Shown piece after piece: positions 1 to 8,258 of a stretch of 47,637 nt of DNA. Positions within the stretch are counted from its first letter, which is position 1. Each line of letters opens with the position of its first letter. The notes beneath the pieces were generated by a model. That model made no database searches. It was given only the letters and a program-made list of their open reading frames with translations, and was not told the origin of the DNA. The position numbers were made by a program, and so were the translations under genes. Source of the stretch: Phyllobacteriaceae bacterium UBA1940 (lineage in GTDB: Bacteria; Pseudomonadota; Alphaproteobacteria; Rhizobiales; Rhizobiaceae); contig DDFA01000030.1 of the NCBI GenBank assembly GCA_002336975.1, positions 1-47,637 on the forward strand, written 5' to 3'.

Positions 1-664
1 GCAGGCCGTCGATGCCGCCGAGGTCAACGAACGCACCGTAGTCGGTGATGTTCTTGACCACGCCCTCGACAACCTGACCCTCTTCGAGGTTCTGGACGAT
101 CTCGGAACGCTGTTCGGCGCGGCTCTCTTCGAGAACGGTGCGGCGCGAGACAACGATGTTGCCGCGACGGCGATCCATCTTGAGGATCTCGAAGGGCTGC
201 GGGTTGTGCATCAGCGGCGTGACGTCGCGGATCGGACGGATGTCGACCTGCGAGCGGGGCAGGAAGGCCACCGCGCCGTCGAGATCGACGGTGAAGCCGC
301 CCTTGACCTGGTTGAAGATGACGCCTTCGACGCGCTCGCCCTTGGAGAACTTCTCCTCCAGCTTGACCCAGCTCTCTTCGCGGCGGGCCTTGTCGCGCGA
401 CAGGACGGCTTCGCCCAGCGCGTTCTCGATGCGGTCGACCATGACCTCGACCGTGTCGCCGGCCTTGAGTTCCTTGGCGCGGCTGCCGAATTCCTTCAAA
501 GGCACGCGGCCTTCGACCTTGAGGCCAACGTCAACGATGGCCATGTCCTTTTCGATGGACGTGATGACGCCGCGGACAACGGATCCTTCGGCGTTCTGGC
601 TCTCGGAAAAGCTTTCCTCGAGCATGCTCGCGAAATCATCGCGGCTCGGATTTGATGCAGACAT
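1..664 (-). CDS. rpsA: 30S ribosomal protein S1, 5' part (runs off the window)
   Basis: Ribosomal protein S1 binds mRNA and helps the 30S subunit start translation. The minus-strand frame begins at an ATG ending at 664, preceded by the ribosome binding site AGGAG seven bases away, with N-terminus MSASNPSRDDF. About 221 codons are present. Repeated S1 (OB-fold) domains are visible: residues about 20-90 (EGSVVRGVITSIEKDMAIVD), a second from about 105 (GERVEGVIFNQVKGGFTVD), and the start of a third (VVEGVVKNITDYGAFVDLGG). The alphaproteobacterial S1 has about 560-570 residues, so more than half lies beyond position 1. It lies 183 nt downstream of cmk on the same strand, the usual cmk-rpsA order. 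Identification is secure. Confidence 0.97.
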   Translation of the reverse strand, partial: MSASNPSRDDFASMLEESFSESQNAEGSVVRGVITSIEKDMAIVDVGLKVEGRVPLKEFGSRAKELKAGDTVEVMVDRIENALGEAVLSRDKARREESWVKLEEKFSKGERVEGVIFNQVKGGFTVDLDGAVAFLPRSQVDIRPIRDVTPLMHNPQPFEILKMDRRRGNIVVSRRTVLEESRAEQRSEIVQNLEEGQVVEGVVKNITDYGAFVDLGGIDGL

Positions 665-847
665 GTTTTCTCCTGAAAGCTCCGTCAAGGCGGAGCGGCG
701 CCTGGGTTCGAGTTGCGTTGGCCTGGTCGCAATCCGGGTCCAAAGACCCGATGCCGCTTGCGCGGCGGGAGGCGCGTGGATCGCAGCCAGGCTGGTTGAG
801 GGTCGATATAGGCGCGGTTTCGCCAAAAGGAAGGCGTCGCGCCCGGA

Positions 848-1498
848 TCAGGCCCTGTTCCGCTTCGTCAGGATGTCGTCGACAATCGCCCGTGCGGCGC
901 GGAACGCGGCTTCTATACTCATCTCACTCGTGTCGAGCAAGTGCGCATCGGCGGCAGGACGCAGCGGCGAGTCGGCGCGGCCGGTGTCGCGCTCGTCGCG
1001 GCGGAGGATGTCGGCGAGGATTTCGGCGAGATCGGCCTGGCCGCCACGGTTTTCGATGTCGCGCAGGCGGCGGCCGGCGCGTACCTCGGCCGAGGCTGTG
1101 ACATAGAGTTTCGCGTCGGCGTTAGGGCACACTACCGTGCCGATGTCGCGGCCATCGAGCACCGCGCCGCCCGGCTGTCCGGCGAAGGCGCGCTGCTTGT
1201 CGACGAGGATGCGGCGGACTTCTGAGATGACCGCGACGCGGGAGGCGGCGTCGCCGACCGCGTGGGCGGACAGCGCGTGCTTGTCGAGATTGCCGAGATC
1301 GACGTCTCTGGCCGCCTGGACGGCGTGGGCCTCGTCGTCAAGCGGCAGGCCGAGCTGCAGCATGCGATGCGCCACGGCGCGGTAGGTCAGGCCGGTGTCG
1401 AGATGCGGCAGGTGGTAATAGTCGGCGAGACGGCGGGCAAGCGTGCCCTTGCCCGACGCGGCGGGGCCGTCGATGGCGATGAGAAGCGATTGGGTCAT
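848..1498 (-). CDS. cmk: Cytidylate kinase
   Basis: Cmk phosphorylates CMP/dCMP with ATP in the cytoplasm. The 216-residue protein has the expected length. It shows a P-loop GPAASGKGT at residues 11-19, the nucleotide-binding segment DTGLTYR (34-40), GRDIGTVV near 115, and the lid/substrate motif [13 protein letters not shown] near 170. The ATG start gives [18 protein letters not shown], the typical beginning of this family. It precedes rpsA, as in many alphaproteobacteria. The gene expected upstream in Rhizobiales, aroA, is not here: the next gene upstream on this strand is maiA, so a catabolic region adjoins the housekeeping pair. Confidence 0.96.
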   Translation of the reverse strand: MTQSLLIAIDGPAASGKGTLARRLADYYHLPHLDTGLTYRAVAHRMLQLGLPLDDEAHAVQAARDVDLGNLDKHALSAHAVGDAASRVAVISEVRRILVDKQRAFAGQPGGAVLDGRDIGTVVCPNADAKLYVTASAEVRAGRRLRDIENRGGQADLAEILADILRRDERDTGRADSPLRPAADAHLLDTSEMSIEAAFRAARAIVDDILTKRNRA

Positions 1499-1551
1499 GG
1501 CGGCCCATCAAACGCAAAGCGCGCCGCCGCGCAAGCCGCAACCGGCGCAAA

Positions 1552-2187
1552 CTACGCGACGGGTTCTTTCGGCGCGGCGGCCCGGAACGCCGGCAGCGCC
1601 CTGCAGGCCTCGACGATGGCGAGGATGCGGGGACAGGCCGACAGCTCGGCGCCCCAGCGGTCGGCATTGTAGACCTGCGGCACAAGGCAGATGTCGGCCA
1701 TGGTCGGGCTGTCGCCGTGGCAGAATTTGCCGGTCGACGGGTGGTCGAGCATGGCTTCGAACGCCGCCATGCCTTCGCCGATGAACTTTTTCATCCAGGC
1801 GACGCGAACCGCGTCGCCGCCGCCGGTCAGCGCCATCACGTGATTGACCGTGCCGGTGTTGCAGATCGGGTGAATGTCCATGGCGATGGCGTCGGACAAA
1901 GCGCGCACGCGCTGGCGGCCGGGCGCATCGGCCGGCAGCAAACGCTCGCCCAGGCGGGTCTCGTCGAGATATTCGACGATCGCCAGCGACTGGGTCAGCC
2001 GCAGGCCGTCAATGTCGAGCACCGGGACCTTGCCCTGGGGATTGCGCGCCAGATGTTCGGGCGTCTTGTGGACGGCGGCGAGCAGGTCGACCGGGATGGC
2101 GCGAAAATCGATGCCGAGCAAATGCAGCGCGATGCGGACCCGGTAGCTCGCCGACGACCGCCAGTAGTCGTAGAGGACGACATCCAT
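1552..2187 (-). CDS. maiA: Maleylacetoacetate isomerase (zeta-class GST)
   Basis: This 211-residue protein is a glutathione S-transferase of the zeta class, which isomerises maleylacetoacetate to fumarylacetoacetate in tyrosine/homogentisate catabolism. The family signature SSASYRVRIAL lies at residues 11-21 with the glutathione-contacting serines. NPQGKVPVL (49-57) and TQSLAIVEYLDE (65-76) complete the thioredoxin-like glutathione site, and the helical C-terminal domain contains the usual PTMADICLVPQVYNA. It starts 3 nt after the stop of the fumarylacetoacetate hydrolase gene on the same strand, so the two consecutive pathway steps are in one operon. Homogentisate 1,2-dioxygenase is not in the window. 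Confidence 0.93.
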   Translation of the reverse strand: MDVVLYDYWRSSASYRVRIALHLLGIDFRAIPVDLLAAVHKTPEHLARNPQGKVPVLDIDGLRLTQSLAIVEYLDETRLGERLLPADAPGRQRVRALSDAIAMDIHPICNTGTVNHVMALTGGGDAVRVAWMKKFIGEGMAAFEAMLDHPSTGKFCHGDSPTMADICLVPQVYNADRWGAELSACPRILAIVEACRALPAFRAAAPKEPVA

Positions 2188-2190
2188 GCG

Positions 2191-3210
2191 TCAGGCGGCT
2201 CCGTCATATTCGCGCACGGTCTGCTCGATGGCGCCAAAAATCGAATGGCCGCGGGCGTCGTTCATCTGGATGCGCACCGTGTCGCCGAAGCGCAGATAGG
2301 GCGTCTTCGGCTCGCCGTGGGCGATGGTCTCGATGGTGCGGATCTCGGCGATGCAGGAATAGCCAACGCCGCCGGCCTCGACCGGTTTGCCGGGACCGCC
2401 GTCGAGCTTGTTGGAGACGGTGCCGGAACCGATGATGGCGCCGGCGCCCAGCGGACGGGTGCGGGCGGCGTGGGCGACCAGCGTCGGAAAGTCAAAAGTC
2501 ATGTCGATCCCGGCATTAGCGCGTCCGAACGGTTTTCCGTTGACGTCGACAATCAGCGGCAGATGCAGTTTGCCGCCGTCCCAAGCGTCGCCAAGCTCGT
2601 CGGGCGTCACCGCCACCGGCGAAAACGCCGAGGACGGTTTCGACTGGAAGAAGCCGAAGCCCTTGGCCAGTTCGGCTGGGATCAGGTTGCGCAGCGACAC
2701 GTCGTTGACCAGCATGACCAGACGGATGGCGTCGCGCGCCTGGTCGCGGCTCGCGCCCATCGGCAAATCGTCGGTGACCACGGCGATCTCGGCCTCCATG
2801 TCGACGCCATGGGCCTCGTCGGCCATCAGGATCGGATCGCGCGGACCGAGGAAGGAATCGGAGCCGCCCTGATAGATCAGCGGGTCTGTCCAGAACGAGG
2901 CCGGCATCTCGGCATTGCGCGCCTTGCGCACCAGTTCGACGTGATTGACATAGGCCGAGCCGTCGGCCCACTGGTAGGCGCGCGGCAGTGGCGACATGGC
3001 GTCGTGCTCGTGGAATCGCTCGGACGGGACCGCGCCGTGGTCGAGGCTTTCCGACAGCGCCAGGAGATGCGGCGAGATGCGACGCCAGTCGTCGAGCGCG
3101 GCCTGCAGGGTGGACGCGAGGAAGGATGCGTCGGTGCACCGGGTGAGGTCGCGCGAGACGACCACCAGCCTGCCGTCGCGACGGCCGTTCTTCACGCTTG
3201 CAAGCTTCAC
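2191..3210 (-). CDS. Fumarylacetoacetate hydrolase family protein
   Basis: This 339-residue member of the FAA hydrolase family probably cleaves fumarylacetoacetate to fumarate and acetoacetate, given that maiA follows 3 nt downstream. Metal-ligand acidic residues are seen in DMEAEIAVV (E139, E141) and in the VNDVSLRN segment (D170). The stretch SKPSSAFSPVA (190-200) and GSGTVSNK (261-268) match the C-terminal catalytic fold. It is shorter than the eukaryote-like fumarylacetoacetase (about 420 residues) and resembles the short bacterial type paired with maiA. The upstream region 3211-3407 is shared with the divergent hydrolase gene and holds a palindrome that may be an operator. Confidence 0.85.
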   Translation of the reverse strand: MKLASVKNGRRDGRLVVVSRDLTRCTDASFLASTLQAALDDWRRISPHLLALSESLDHGAVPSERFHEHDAMSPLPRAYQWADGSAYVNHVELVRKARNAEMPASFWTDPLIYQGGSDSFLGPRDPILMADEAHGVDMEAEIAVVTDDLPMGASRDQARDAIRLVMLVNDVSLRNLIPAELAKGFGFFQSKPSSAFSPVAVTPDELGDAWDGGKLHLPLIVDVNGKPFGRANAGIDMTFDFPTLVAHAARTRPLGAGAIIGSGTVSNKLDGGPGKPVEAGGVGYSCIAEIRTIETIAHGEPKTPYLRFGDTVRIQMNDARGHSIFGAIEQTVREYDGAA

Positions 3211-3243
3211 TTGAGATCCTCCGGGCGCGCCGCGGCGCTAATG

Positions 3244-3257
3244 GTTGCAGTTGCAAC
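3244..3257. promoter_or_regulatory. Palindrome upstream of the fah-maiA operon, candidate operator
   Basis: GTTGCA-GT-TGCAAC is a perfect 6+6 inverted repeat located 34 nt upstream of the start codon of the hydrolase gene that begins the operon, where a regulator would act. No adjacent regulator gene is present, so the cognate factor is unknown. The rest of 3258-3479 shows no gene and no other clear element. Confidence 0.35.
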
Positions 3258-3479
3258 TATCACGGGTCACCGACCAGTTCAACGACCGGACGGCGCGATG
3301 TCAATCGCCGATGCGGCGATCGTGGACAGCCGGAACCGCGCCGCTTCACCCAAGCGTGAACGGCGGGCGCGGAAAGTCCCAAAATGTTTCCGCAATTGTG
3401 ACAATGAGTGCCATCGTCCCGAAAAATCACTATGCTCAATCATTCTCGGGCCGGTCGACGGGTGGAGCTGGAGCCTTCG

Positions 3480-5279
3480 ATGTTGGGATGGGCAAGACGG
3501 ACGGGGTTGAACGGGGTCGCCGCCGCGCTGGTGGCGCTGGGCGGCTGGCTGGCGGCGACGCCGGCGCAGGCCTTCGACCCGATGCTGGACGTCAACGTGG
3601 CCGCCGCCGTCGAGGCCGGGCGCGTCGACGAGGCGATCGGGCTGCTGGACAAGGCGCTGGCGGACGAAACCGACCCGTTGATCGTGGAGGACCTGCTGAA
3701 ACGGCGGGCCGACCTGCTGGCCAAGGCCGGGCGCGCCCGGGACGCGGGCGACGCCTATGCAAGACTTGCCGACGCGATCGCCAGACGGCAAGGTGAGGCG
3801 ACGCCCGACAAGACACCGCAGGTGCTGTCGCCTGCGCTGATCCCGGTGTGGGACAAGGCCGGCGCGGCCTATGAACAGGCGGGAGACGCGGCGCTGGCGA
3901 TCGACGCCTATGCAAGCGTGCTGCGCATCGTCGCCGCCGCCGGCCTCGACCCGAAGATCGCCGCCGACGTGTTCGGCAGGCTGGACAGCCTGGCGGAAAA
4001 CGCGCCTGACGGAGAGCCGGCGGAACGGGCGGTCGATGCACTGGAGGCGTTTGCCGACTATCGCCAGGATGTCGCCGACCGCGCCGCCGGCGGCGCGACC
4101 AAGGCGCTGGGCGACGACAAGAAATACAAGGACGTCAAGATCTACTACGCCACCGACCGGGCCCGCACCGGCAGCGAGCTGCCATCGGATTTCTACGGCG
4201 GGCAGCGCGGCCAGCTTGAGCTGGGAACCGCGACCGTCAGCATTCCGCTGACCCACCGGCCGGGCGCGATCGAGGCACCGTCGATCTGGAGTTTCGAGTT
4301 CCGCGAGGACCCCGAGCGCCATATCGTGCTGTCGCAGGTGATCCCGAAGGCGGACGCCGCCGTGTTCGCCGAAATGCAGGCGCAGTTGAAGGACAAGGAC
4401 GCCAAGGAGGCGTTCGTCTTCGTGCACGGCTTCAACGTGCCGTTCAACGAGGCGGCGATGCGCACCGCGCAGATGGCCTATGACATGAATTTCGAGGGCT
4501 TGCCGATCCTCTATTCGTGGCCGTCGCGCGCCTCGGTGCTGTCCTACATCGCCGACACGGCGGTGGTGAATTTTTCCGGCCGCAGGCTGAGCCGTTTCCT
4601 CGACGACGTGGTGGCGAAGTCGGGTGCGACGCGCATCCACCTGGTCGCCCATTCGATGGGCAACCGGGCGCTGACGGACGCGCTGGAACTGTTTGCGCTG
4701 CGGCACAAGGGCGAGCCGCCGGCCTTCGACCAGGTGCTGTTCACCGCGCCGGACCTCGACGCCGGACTGTTCGGCGAAATGGTGGAGACGATCCGCCCCA
4801 CCGCCGAAAGGATCACGCTCTACGCGTCCGATCGCGACTGGGCGCTGGCGGTGTCGCGAAAGCTGCATGGCGACGCGCCGCGCGCGGGCCAGGGCGGCGA
4901 CGGCATCGTGCAACTCGCCGATGTCGATTCGATCGACATGACGGCGATTGGCGAGGACATGCTGGCGCACAGCTATTATGCGAACAACCCGTCGGCGCTC
5001 AGCGATATCCTGTCGCTGTTCTGGCGCGACGCCTCGCCCGAACGGCGCTGCGGCATGACCCGGCATGCCAGCGCGGGCAGCGGCTACTGGATCTACTCGC
5101 CGGAGGACTGCGATTCGGGCGCGCTGTTGTCGACGCTGTCGATCCTGCGGCGCGGCAAGGTAACCAACGCCAATGAGGCGCTGAGTTTCATGAACCGCTA
5201 TATCCTGTCGCCGACGGTCGACCAGGAAGAGCGGTCGCGGCTCGGCAATGCCTTGAACCGGTTGTTCGGCAAGGGTTGA
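3480..5279 (+). CDS. Exported alpha/beta hydrolase, DUF900 type
   Basis: The protein has 599 residues from the ATG at 3480. This start is preferred over the in-frame GTG at 3408 and ATG at 3432 because it gives a clean signal peptide (MLGWARRTG, a hydrophobic run, then ATPAQA before F32) with GGAG upstream. The N-terminal part (about 35-200) is Ala-rich and helical, TPR-like. The C-terminal half is a DUF900 alpha/beta hydrolase: the oxyanion region FVHGFNVPF with H316 and the nucleophile elbow HSMGN with S392, preceded by DVKIYYATDRA, typical of this family. Substrate is unknown. The next hydrolase gene overlaps its stop codon, so the two are co-transcribed. It is probably periplasmic. Confidence 0.8.
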   Translation: MLGWARRTGLNGVAAALVALGGWLAATPAQAFDPMLDVNVAAAVEAGRVDEAIGLLDKALADETDPLIVEDLLKRRADLLAKAGRARDAGDAYARLADAIARRQGEATPDKTPQVLSPALIPVWDKAGAAYEQAGDAALAIDAYASVLRIVAAAGLDPKIAADVFGRLDSLAENAPDGEPAERAVDALEAFADYRQDVADRAAGGATKALGDDKKYKDVKIYYATDRARTGSELPSDFYGGQRGQLELGTATVSIPLTHRPGAIEAPSIWSFEFREDPERHIVLSQVIPKADAAVFAEMQAQLKDKDAKEAFVFVHGFNVPFNEAAMRTAQMAYDMNFEGLPILYSWPSRASVLSYIADTAVVNFSGRRLSRFLDDVVAKSGATRIHLVAHSMGNRALTDALELFALRHKGEPPAFDQVLFTAPDLDAGLFGEMVETIRPTAERITLYASDRDWALAVSRKLHGDAPRAGQGGDGIVQLADVDSIDMTAIGEDMLAHSYYANNPSALSDILSLFWRDASPERRCGMTRHASAGSGYWIYSPEDCDSGALLSTLSILRRGKVTNANEALSFMNRYILSPTVDQEERSRLGNALNRLFGKG

Positions 5280-6199
5280 GAGTGTCCGAGCCCGCCTCCG
5301 AACCCGGCAGCCAGGTCGCGGCCTTGCGCGAAAGGCTCGCAACCCTGGTCGAGATCGGCCGCCACCCGCTGGCGCTGGAGGACCGGCAAAACCTGCCGGG
5401 CGCGGCGCGCACCGAGGCGCTGACGTTCAGGACGGCGCAAGGCGAGCGGGTCGACGGCCGGCTGACGCGGCCCGAGGGGGCGGGACCGTTCCCGACGATC
5501 CTTTATCTGCATGCCCATGGCGGCCGCTACGAAATCGGGGCGCGCGAACTGATCGACGGGCGGCCGGCGCTGGCCGGCCCGCTCGGCGCCGAACTGGCGC
5601 AACGCGGCTATGCCGCGCTGGCGATCGACATGCCGGCGTTCGGCTCGCGCCAGGCGCCGGGCGAAAGCGCGCGCTCCAAGGCGCTGCTGTGGCGGGGCCG
5701 GTCACTCGCCGCCCAGATGCTCGGCGAGCAGCACGCGGCGCTTGAATGGCTGACGCAACAGGACTGGGCCGACAGCAGACGCATCGGCCTCTTCGGCCTG
5801 TCGATGGGGGCAACGCTGGGCTACTGGCTGGCGGCGGTGGAGCCGCGCGTCGCCTGCGTGGCGCATCTGTGCTGCTACGCCGATTTCAACGTGCTGATCG
5901 ACGCCGGCGCGCACGATCTGCACGGCATCTACCTGACCGTGCCCGGACTGCCGGACGTGGCGTCAAACGGCGCGATCGCCGGACTGGTCGCGCCGCGGCC
6001 GCAGTTCATCGGCATCGGTGACCAGGACCCGTTGACGCCGCCGGCGGCCGTGGACGTCGCGCTGGCCGAAACGCGCGCCGCCTACCTGGCGGCTGACGCC
6101 GCCGACAGGCTGACGCTGCACCGGGAGCCGGCGTCGGGCCATGTCGAGACGCCGGCGATGCGGCGGGCGATGCTGGCGTTTTTCGACAAGGCGCTTTAA
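5276..6199 (+). CDS. Alpha/beta hydrolase (dienelactone-hydrolase-like)
   Basis: A 307-residue cytoplasmic hydrolase. A serine nucleophile sits in GLSMG (S176). HAHGG (79-83) forms the oxyanion region, an acidic residue lies in GDQDPLTP (about 249-251), and a histidine in ASGHVETP (H289), giving a full Ser-Asp-His triad. The TTG at 5276 overlaps the TGA of the upstream gene (TTGA); a GTG at 5282 is an equally possible start. No signal peptide is seen. Members of this group act on esters, lactones or acyl groups, and the sequence does not show which. Translational coupling suggests a job shared with the exported DUF900 hydrolase. Confidence 0.75.
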   Translation: MRVSEPASEPGSQVAALRERLATLVEIGRHPLALEDRQNLPGAARTEALTFRTAQGERVDGRLTRPEGAGPFPTILYLHAHGGRYEIGARELIDGRPALAGPLGAELAQRGYAALAIDMPAFGSRQAPGESARSKALLWRGRSLAAQMLGEQHAALEWLTQQDWADSRRIGLFGLSMGATLGYWLAAVEPRVACVAHLCCYADFNVLIDAGAHDLHGIYLTVPGLPDVASNGAIAGLVAPRPQFIGIGDQDPLTPPAAVDVALAETRAAYLAADAADRLTLHREPASGHVETPAMRRAMLAFFDKAL

Positions 6200-6337
6200 C
6201 GCCATCGAGCCGTCTTCCGGGCGTCGATGCAGACCGGAGGGGACACGACCGCAGGCCGGCCCCATGCGGTGGTTTGAGCCATGGTTTCTCCGACGCCCAA
6301 AAACCATCATTCGTGACAGGACACGCGATGTGTCTAC

Positions 6338-6440
6338 TGCATCGGCCCGAAAATCGGAATCGATTTTCGAAAGCCCGGTGCAGCAGATTCAAAGTGTTAG
6401 AGCGGCCATTACGCGTCCAATTGGACGCGCGGCGCTCCAA
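6338..6440. repeat. RIME-like palindromic intergenic repeat
   Basis: Two successive imperfect hairpins are seen. The first (6338-6382) pairs TGCATCGGCCCGAAAATCG with a right arm ending in CCCGGTGCA. The second (6396-6440) has outer arms TTAGAGCG/CGCTCCAA and an inner GCGTCCAATTGGACGC. This layout, with the wording CGAAAATCG-GAAT-CGATTTTCG followed by TTAGAGCG, is one I recognise as a family of intergenic palindromes repeated in Rhizobiales genomes (RIME-type elements). Only one copy is in the window, so repetitiveness is from memory, not shown here. Confidence 0.6.
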
Positions 6441-6459
6441 CCAATCTCGTCGCGCCGAG

Positions 6460-6488
6460 TTGACAATGTCGATTCACCTTCATAGTCT
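6460..6488 (+). promoter_or_regulatory. Candidate promoter of the amino-acid ABC operon
   Basis: TTGACA (6460-6465) is a consensus -35 box. After a 17-nt spacer comes TAGTCT (6483-6488), a weak -10. It lies about 50 nt upstream of the binding-protein ATG and abuts a palindrome that could block it. Confidence 0.5.
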
Positions 6489-6502
6489 GTACATGTATAC
6501 AG
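6487..6502. promoter_or_regulatory. Candidate GntR operator
   Basis: CTGTACATGTATACAG has inverted arms CTGTA/TACAG around a 6-nt centre. This matches the TGTA-N6-TACA style of operators bound by FadR/VanR-type GntR regulators. It overlaps the predicted -10/+1 region of the operon that itself encodes such a GntR protein (8236-8862), so negative autoregulation is a natural reading. Confidence 0.5.
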
Positions 6503-6537
6503 GAATATCGGCTTTACCGACATTGAAGGGGAAGTTC

Positions 6538-7581
6538 ATGAACCGGTCCACTCTTTCTGCGGCGTTGCTTGGCGTCGTTTCGCTTGCGGCGACATCGGCG
6601 GCCAGCGCCGGCGCGGTGTTCGACGAGATCAAACTCTCCGGCAAGCTGATCTGTCTCGTCAGTCCGAGTTCTCCGGGCTTTTCCGTGCCCGACAGCACCG
6701 GCGTGTTCCAGGGCTTCAACGCCGATTTTTGCCGCATGGCGGCGACCGCCATCCTCGGCGACGCCAAGAAGGCGGACATACGCGGCGTCGGCTTCTCCGA
6801 TTCGCTGAAGACGCTTACCTCGCGCCAAGCGCACATGGCGTCGCGTTCGGTCACCGAAACCGGTACGCGCTCGGTCGACCAAGGCCTGTCATTTGTCGCG
6901 ACGACGCTCTACGATGGACAAGGTTTCATGGTTGCGAAATCGCTTGGGGTCAAATCCGCCAAGGAACTCAAGGGCGCGACGATCTGCGCCGAGGACGGCT
7001 CGACGACCTTGCTGAACATCGCCGACTGGTACGCAGCGCAAGGCATGGAATACAAGGTGGAGAACATCGCCGACAAGACCGCGCGCCTTCAGGCCTTTTT
7101 CGCCGGCAAGTGCGACGCCTACGCTTCGGACGTGACGGCGCTCGCGGCCGACCGGCAACTGGCGAAGAACCCGAAGGACTACGAAGTCCTGCCCGAGGTC
7201 ATCTCCGCCGAACCGCTGACCCTGGTGGTCCAGCCGGACGATACGCTCGAGAAGGCGGTGCGCTGGGGGTTTGAGGTGATGCTCAACGCCGACGAATATG
7301 GCGTGACTTCGGCCAATGTCGACAGCATCGTCGCCGACCTCGGCAACCAGCCGAAAGCCGTTCAACGCCTGTTCGCCAAAGACGGCGCAACCGCGGACAT
7401 GGCGGCCAAGATGAACATCCCCGCCGACTGGGCCTATCAGGTCATCAAGCAGGTCGGGTCCTACGGCGAGGTGTTCGACCGCAATCTCGGCGCGGCGACG
7501 CCGTTCGGACTGAAGCGTGAGGGCAGCCAGAACGCCTCGGTCAGCAATGGCGGACTGATGTACGCCTATCCGATCCGGTAA
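6538..7581 (+). CDS. aapJ: Amino-acid ABC transporter substrate-binding protein, AapJ/BztA-like
   Basis: A periplasmic binding protein of 347 residues. The start ATG at 6538 follows AAGGGGAAG and gives a signal peptide cleaved after residue 24 (ATSAASA). Mature features match general L-amino-acid binding proteins: FDEIKLSGKLICLVSPSSPG, STGVFQGFNADFCRMAATAI, and the C-terminal NGGLMYAYPIR, which corresponds to the GGLxYAPPxR ending of AapJ. Domain II contains FFAGKCDAYASDVTALAADR. It heads an operon with two phosphatase-like proteins, a GntR regulator and two permeases. The exact ligand is unknown; some positions are changed from standard AapJ, so a specialised substrate is possible. Confidence 0.88.
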   Translation: MNRSTLSAALLGVVSLAATSAASAGAVFDEIKLSGKLICLVSPSSPGFSVPDSTGVFQGFNADFCRMAATAILGDAKKADIRGVGFSDSLKTLTSRQAHMASRSVTETGTRSVDQGLSFVATTLYDGQGFMVAKSLGVKSAKELKGATICAEDGSTTLLNIADWYAAQGMEYKVENIADKTARLQAFFAGKCDAYASDVTALAADRQLAKNPKDYEVLPEVISAEPLTLVVQPDDTLEKAVRWGFEVMLNADEYGVTSANVDSIVADLGNQPKAVQRLFAKDGATADMAAKMNIPADWAYQVIKQVGSYGEVFDRNLGAATPFGLKREGSQNASVSNGGLMYAYPIR

Positions 7582-7643
7582 TCCGCGATGCCGCGCCGGA
7601 GACAGGCGCCGCCGGGCCGGCCGTCGCGCGCCAGGAGCGCGCG

Positions 7644-8258
7644 ATGACCGTCCGATCGACCGACACCGACATCGAGCTCACGTCAGTGCGCGCGTATGTC
7701 GACTGTCCCGGCGGCGGCGCGTTTGTGCTGGTGGGCGCGCCGGGAGTGGCCGTCACCGTCAGAGGCGATGTCTGGTTCAACCCGGAAAGCCGCGACCTGA
7801 CCTTCGACGAACTGGTGGAGCTCAAGACCGACCTGATCGTCTATCTGGCGTGCGATGACGATGGATTGACCGGCCAAAGGCTGGTGTTGAGAGAGCAGGC
7901 GCGGAGGCGAGGAATCCGTTTCGTCGCCCTGCCGATCCGGGATTTCGGGACGCCGGGCGAGGCCTGGATCAGAGCCTGGCGCAGGATCAAGGATCAGGTC
8001 CAGGCGCGCCTCGACAATGGACGTTCGATCGGCCTTTGCTGCAGCTACGGCGCGGGGCGGAGCGGCACGGTGGCGGCCTATGCGTTGATGGAGCGCGGTC
8101 TGGCGGCGGCCGAGGCCCTCGAGAAAGTCAGAGGCAACTTTCCTGAGGCGATCGAGAGCCCGGTTCAGGAAGCCTGGCTGCGGTCGCAGCACCCGACCTG
8201 GACTGAAGGCGATATGGGGACATGGAACATTGACGATGCAGACATCAGAAAGACGTAG
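7644..8258 (+). CDS. Protein-tyrosine/dual-specificity phosphatase-like protein 1
   Basis: 204 residues; ATG at 7644 with CAGGAG upstream. The C-terminal half carries a CX5R phosphatase P-loop, CSYGAGRSG (C133, R139). The residue before the cysteine is Cys instead of the usual His. IRDFGTPG with D100 resembles the general-acid (WPD-type) loop. The first 60 residues form a separate, unrecognised beta-rich segment. Such enzymes hydrolyse phosphotyrosine/phosphoserine, phosphoinositides or inositol phosphates; the substrate cannot be told here. The gene lies 62 nt after the binding protein and overlaps the GntR gene by 23 nt, so it is part of the transport operon. A second phosphatase with the same DFGTP motif follows the regulator. 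Confidence 0.75.
   Translation: MTVRSTDTDIELTSVRAYVDCPGGGAFVLVGAPGVAVTVRGDVWFNPESRDLTFDELVELKTDLIVYLACDDDGLTGQRLVLREQARRRGIRFVALPIRDFGTPGEAWIRAWRRIKDQVQARLDNGRSIGLCCSYGAGRSGTVAAYALMERGLAAAEALEKVRGNFPEAIESPVQEAWLRSQHPTWTEGDMGTWNIDDADIRKT

Larger units (their letters stand above)
6200..6537. other. Gene-free intergenic region, 338 nt
   Basis: No convincing gene is present between the hydrolase stop and the binding-protein start. The first part (6200-6337) shows nothing recognisable. The middle holds a two-hairpin repeat element (6338-6440), and the last part holds a promoter and a GntR-type operator for the downstream transport operon; these are listed separately. Confidence 0.7.

Noticed and set aside
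138..1106. Long plus-strand open frame (322 codons) over rpsA and cmk
   Set aside because: It lies antisense to two securely identified genes and is Arg/Ser-rich with no domain; it is a shadow caused by high GC3.
3279..5342. 687-codon minus-strand open frame
   Set aside because: Antisense to the DUF900 hydrolase, which has a signal peptide and catalytic motifs; the minus frame is Arg-rich nonsense.
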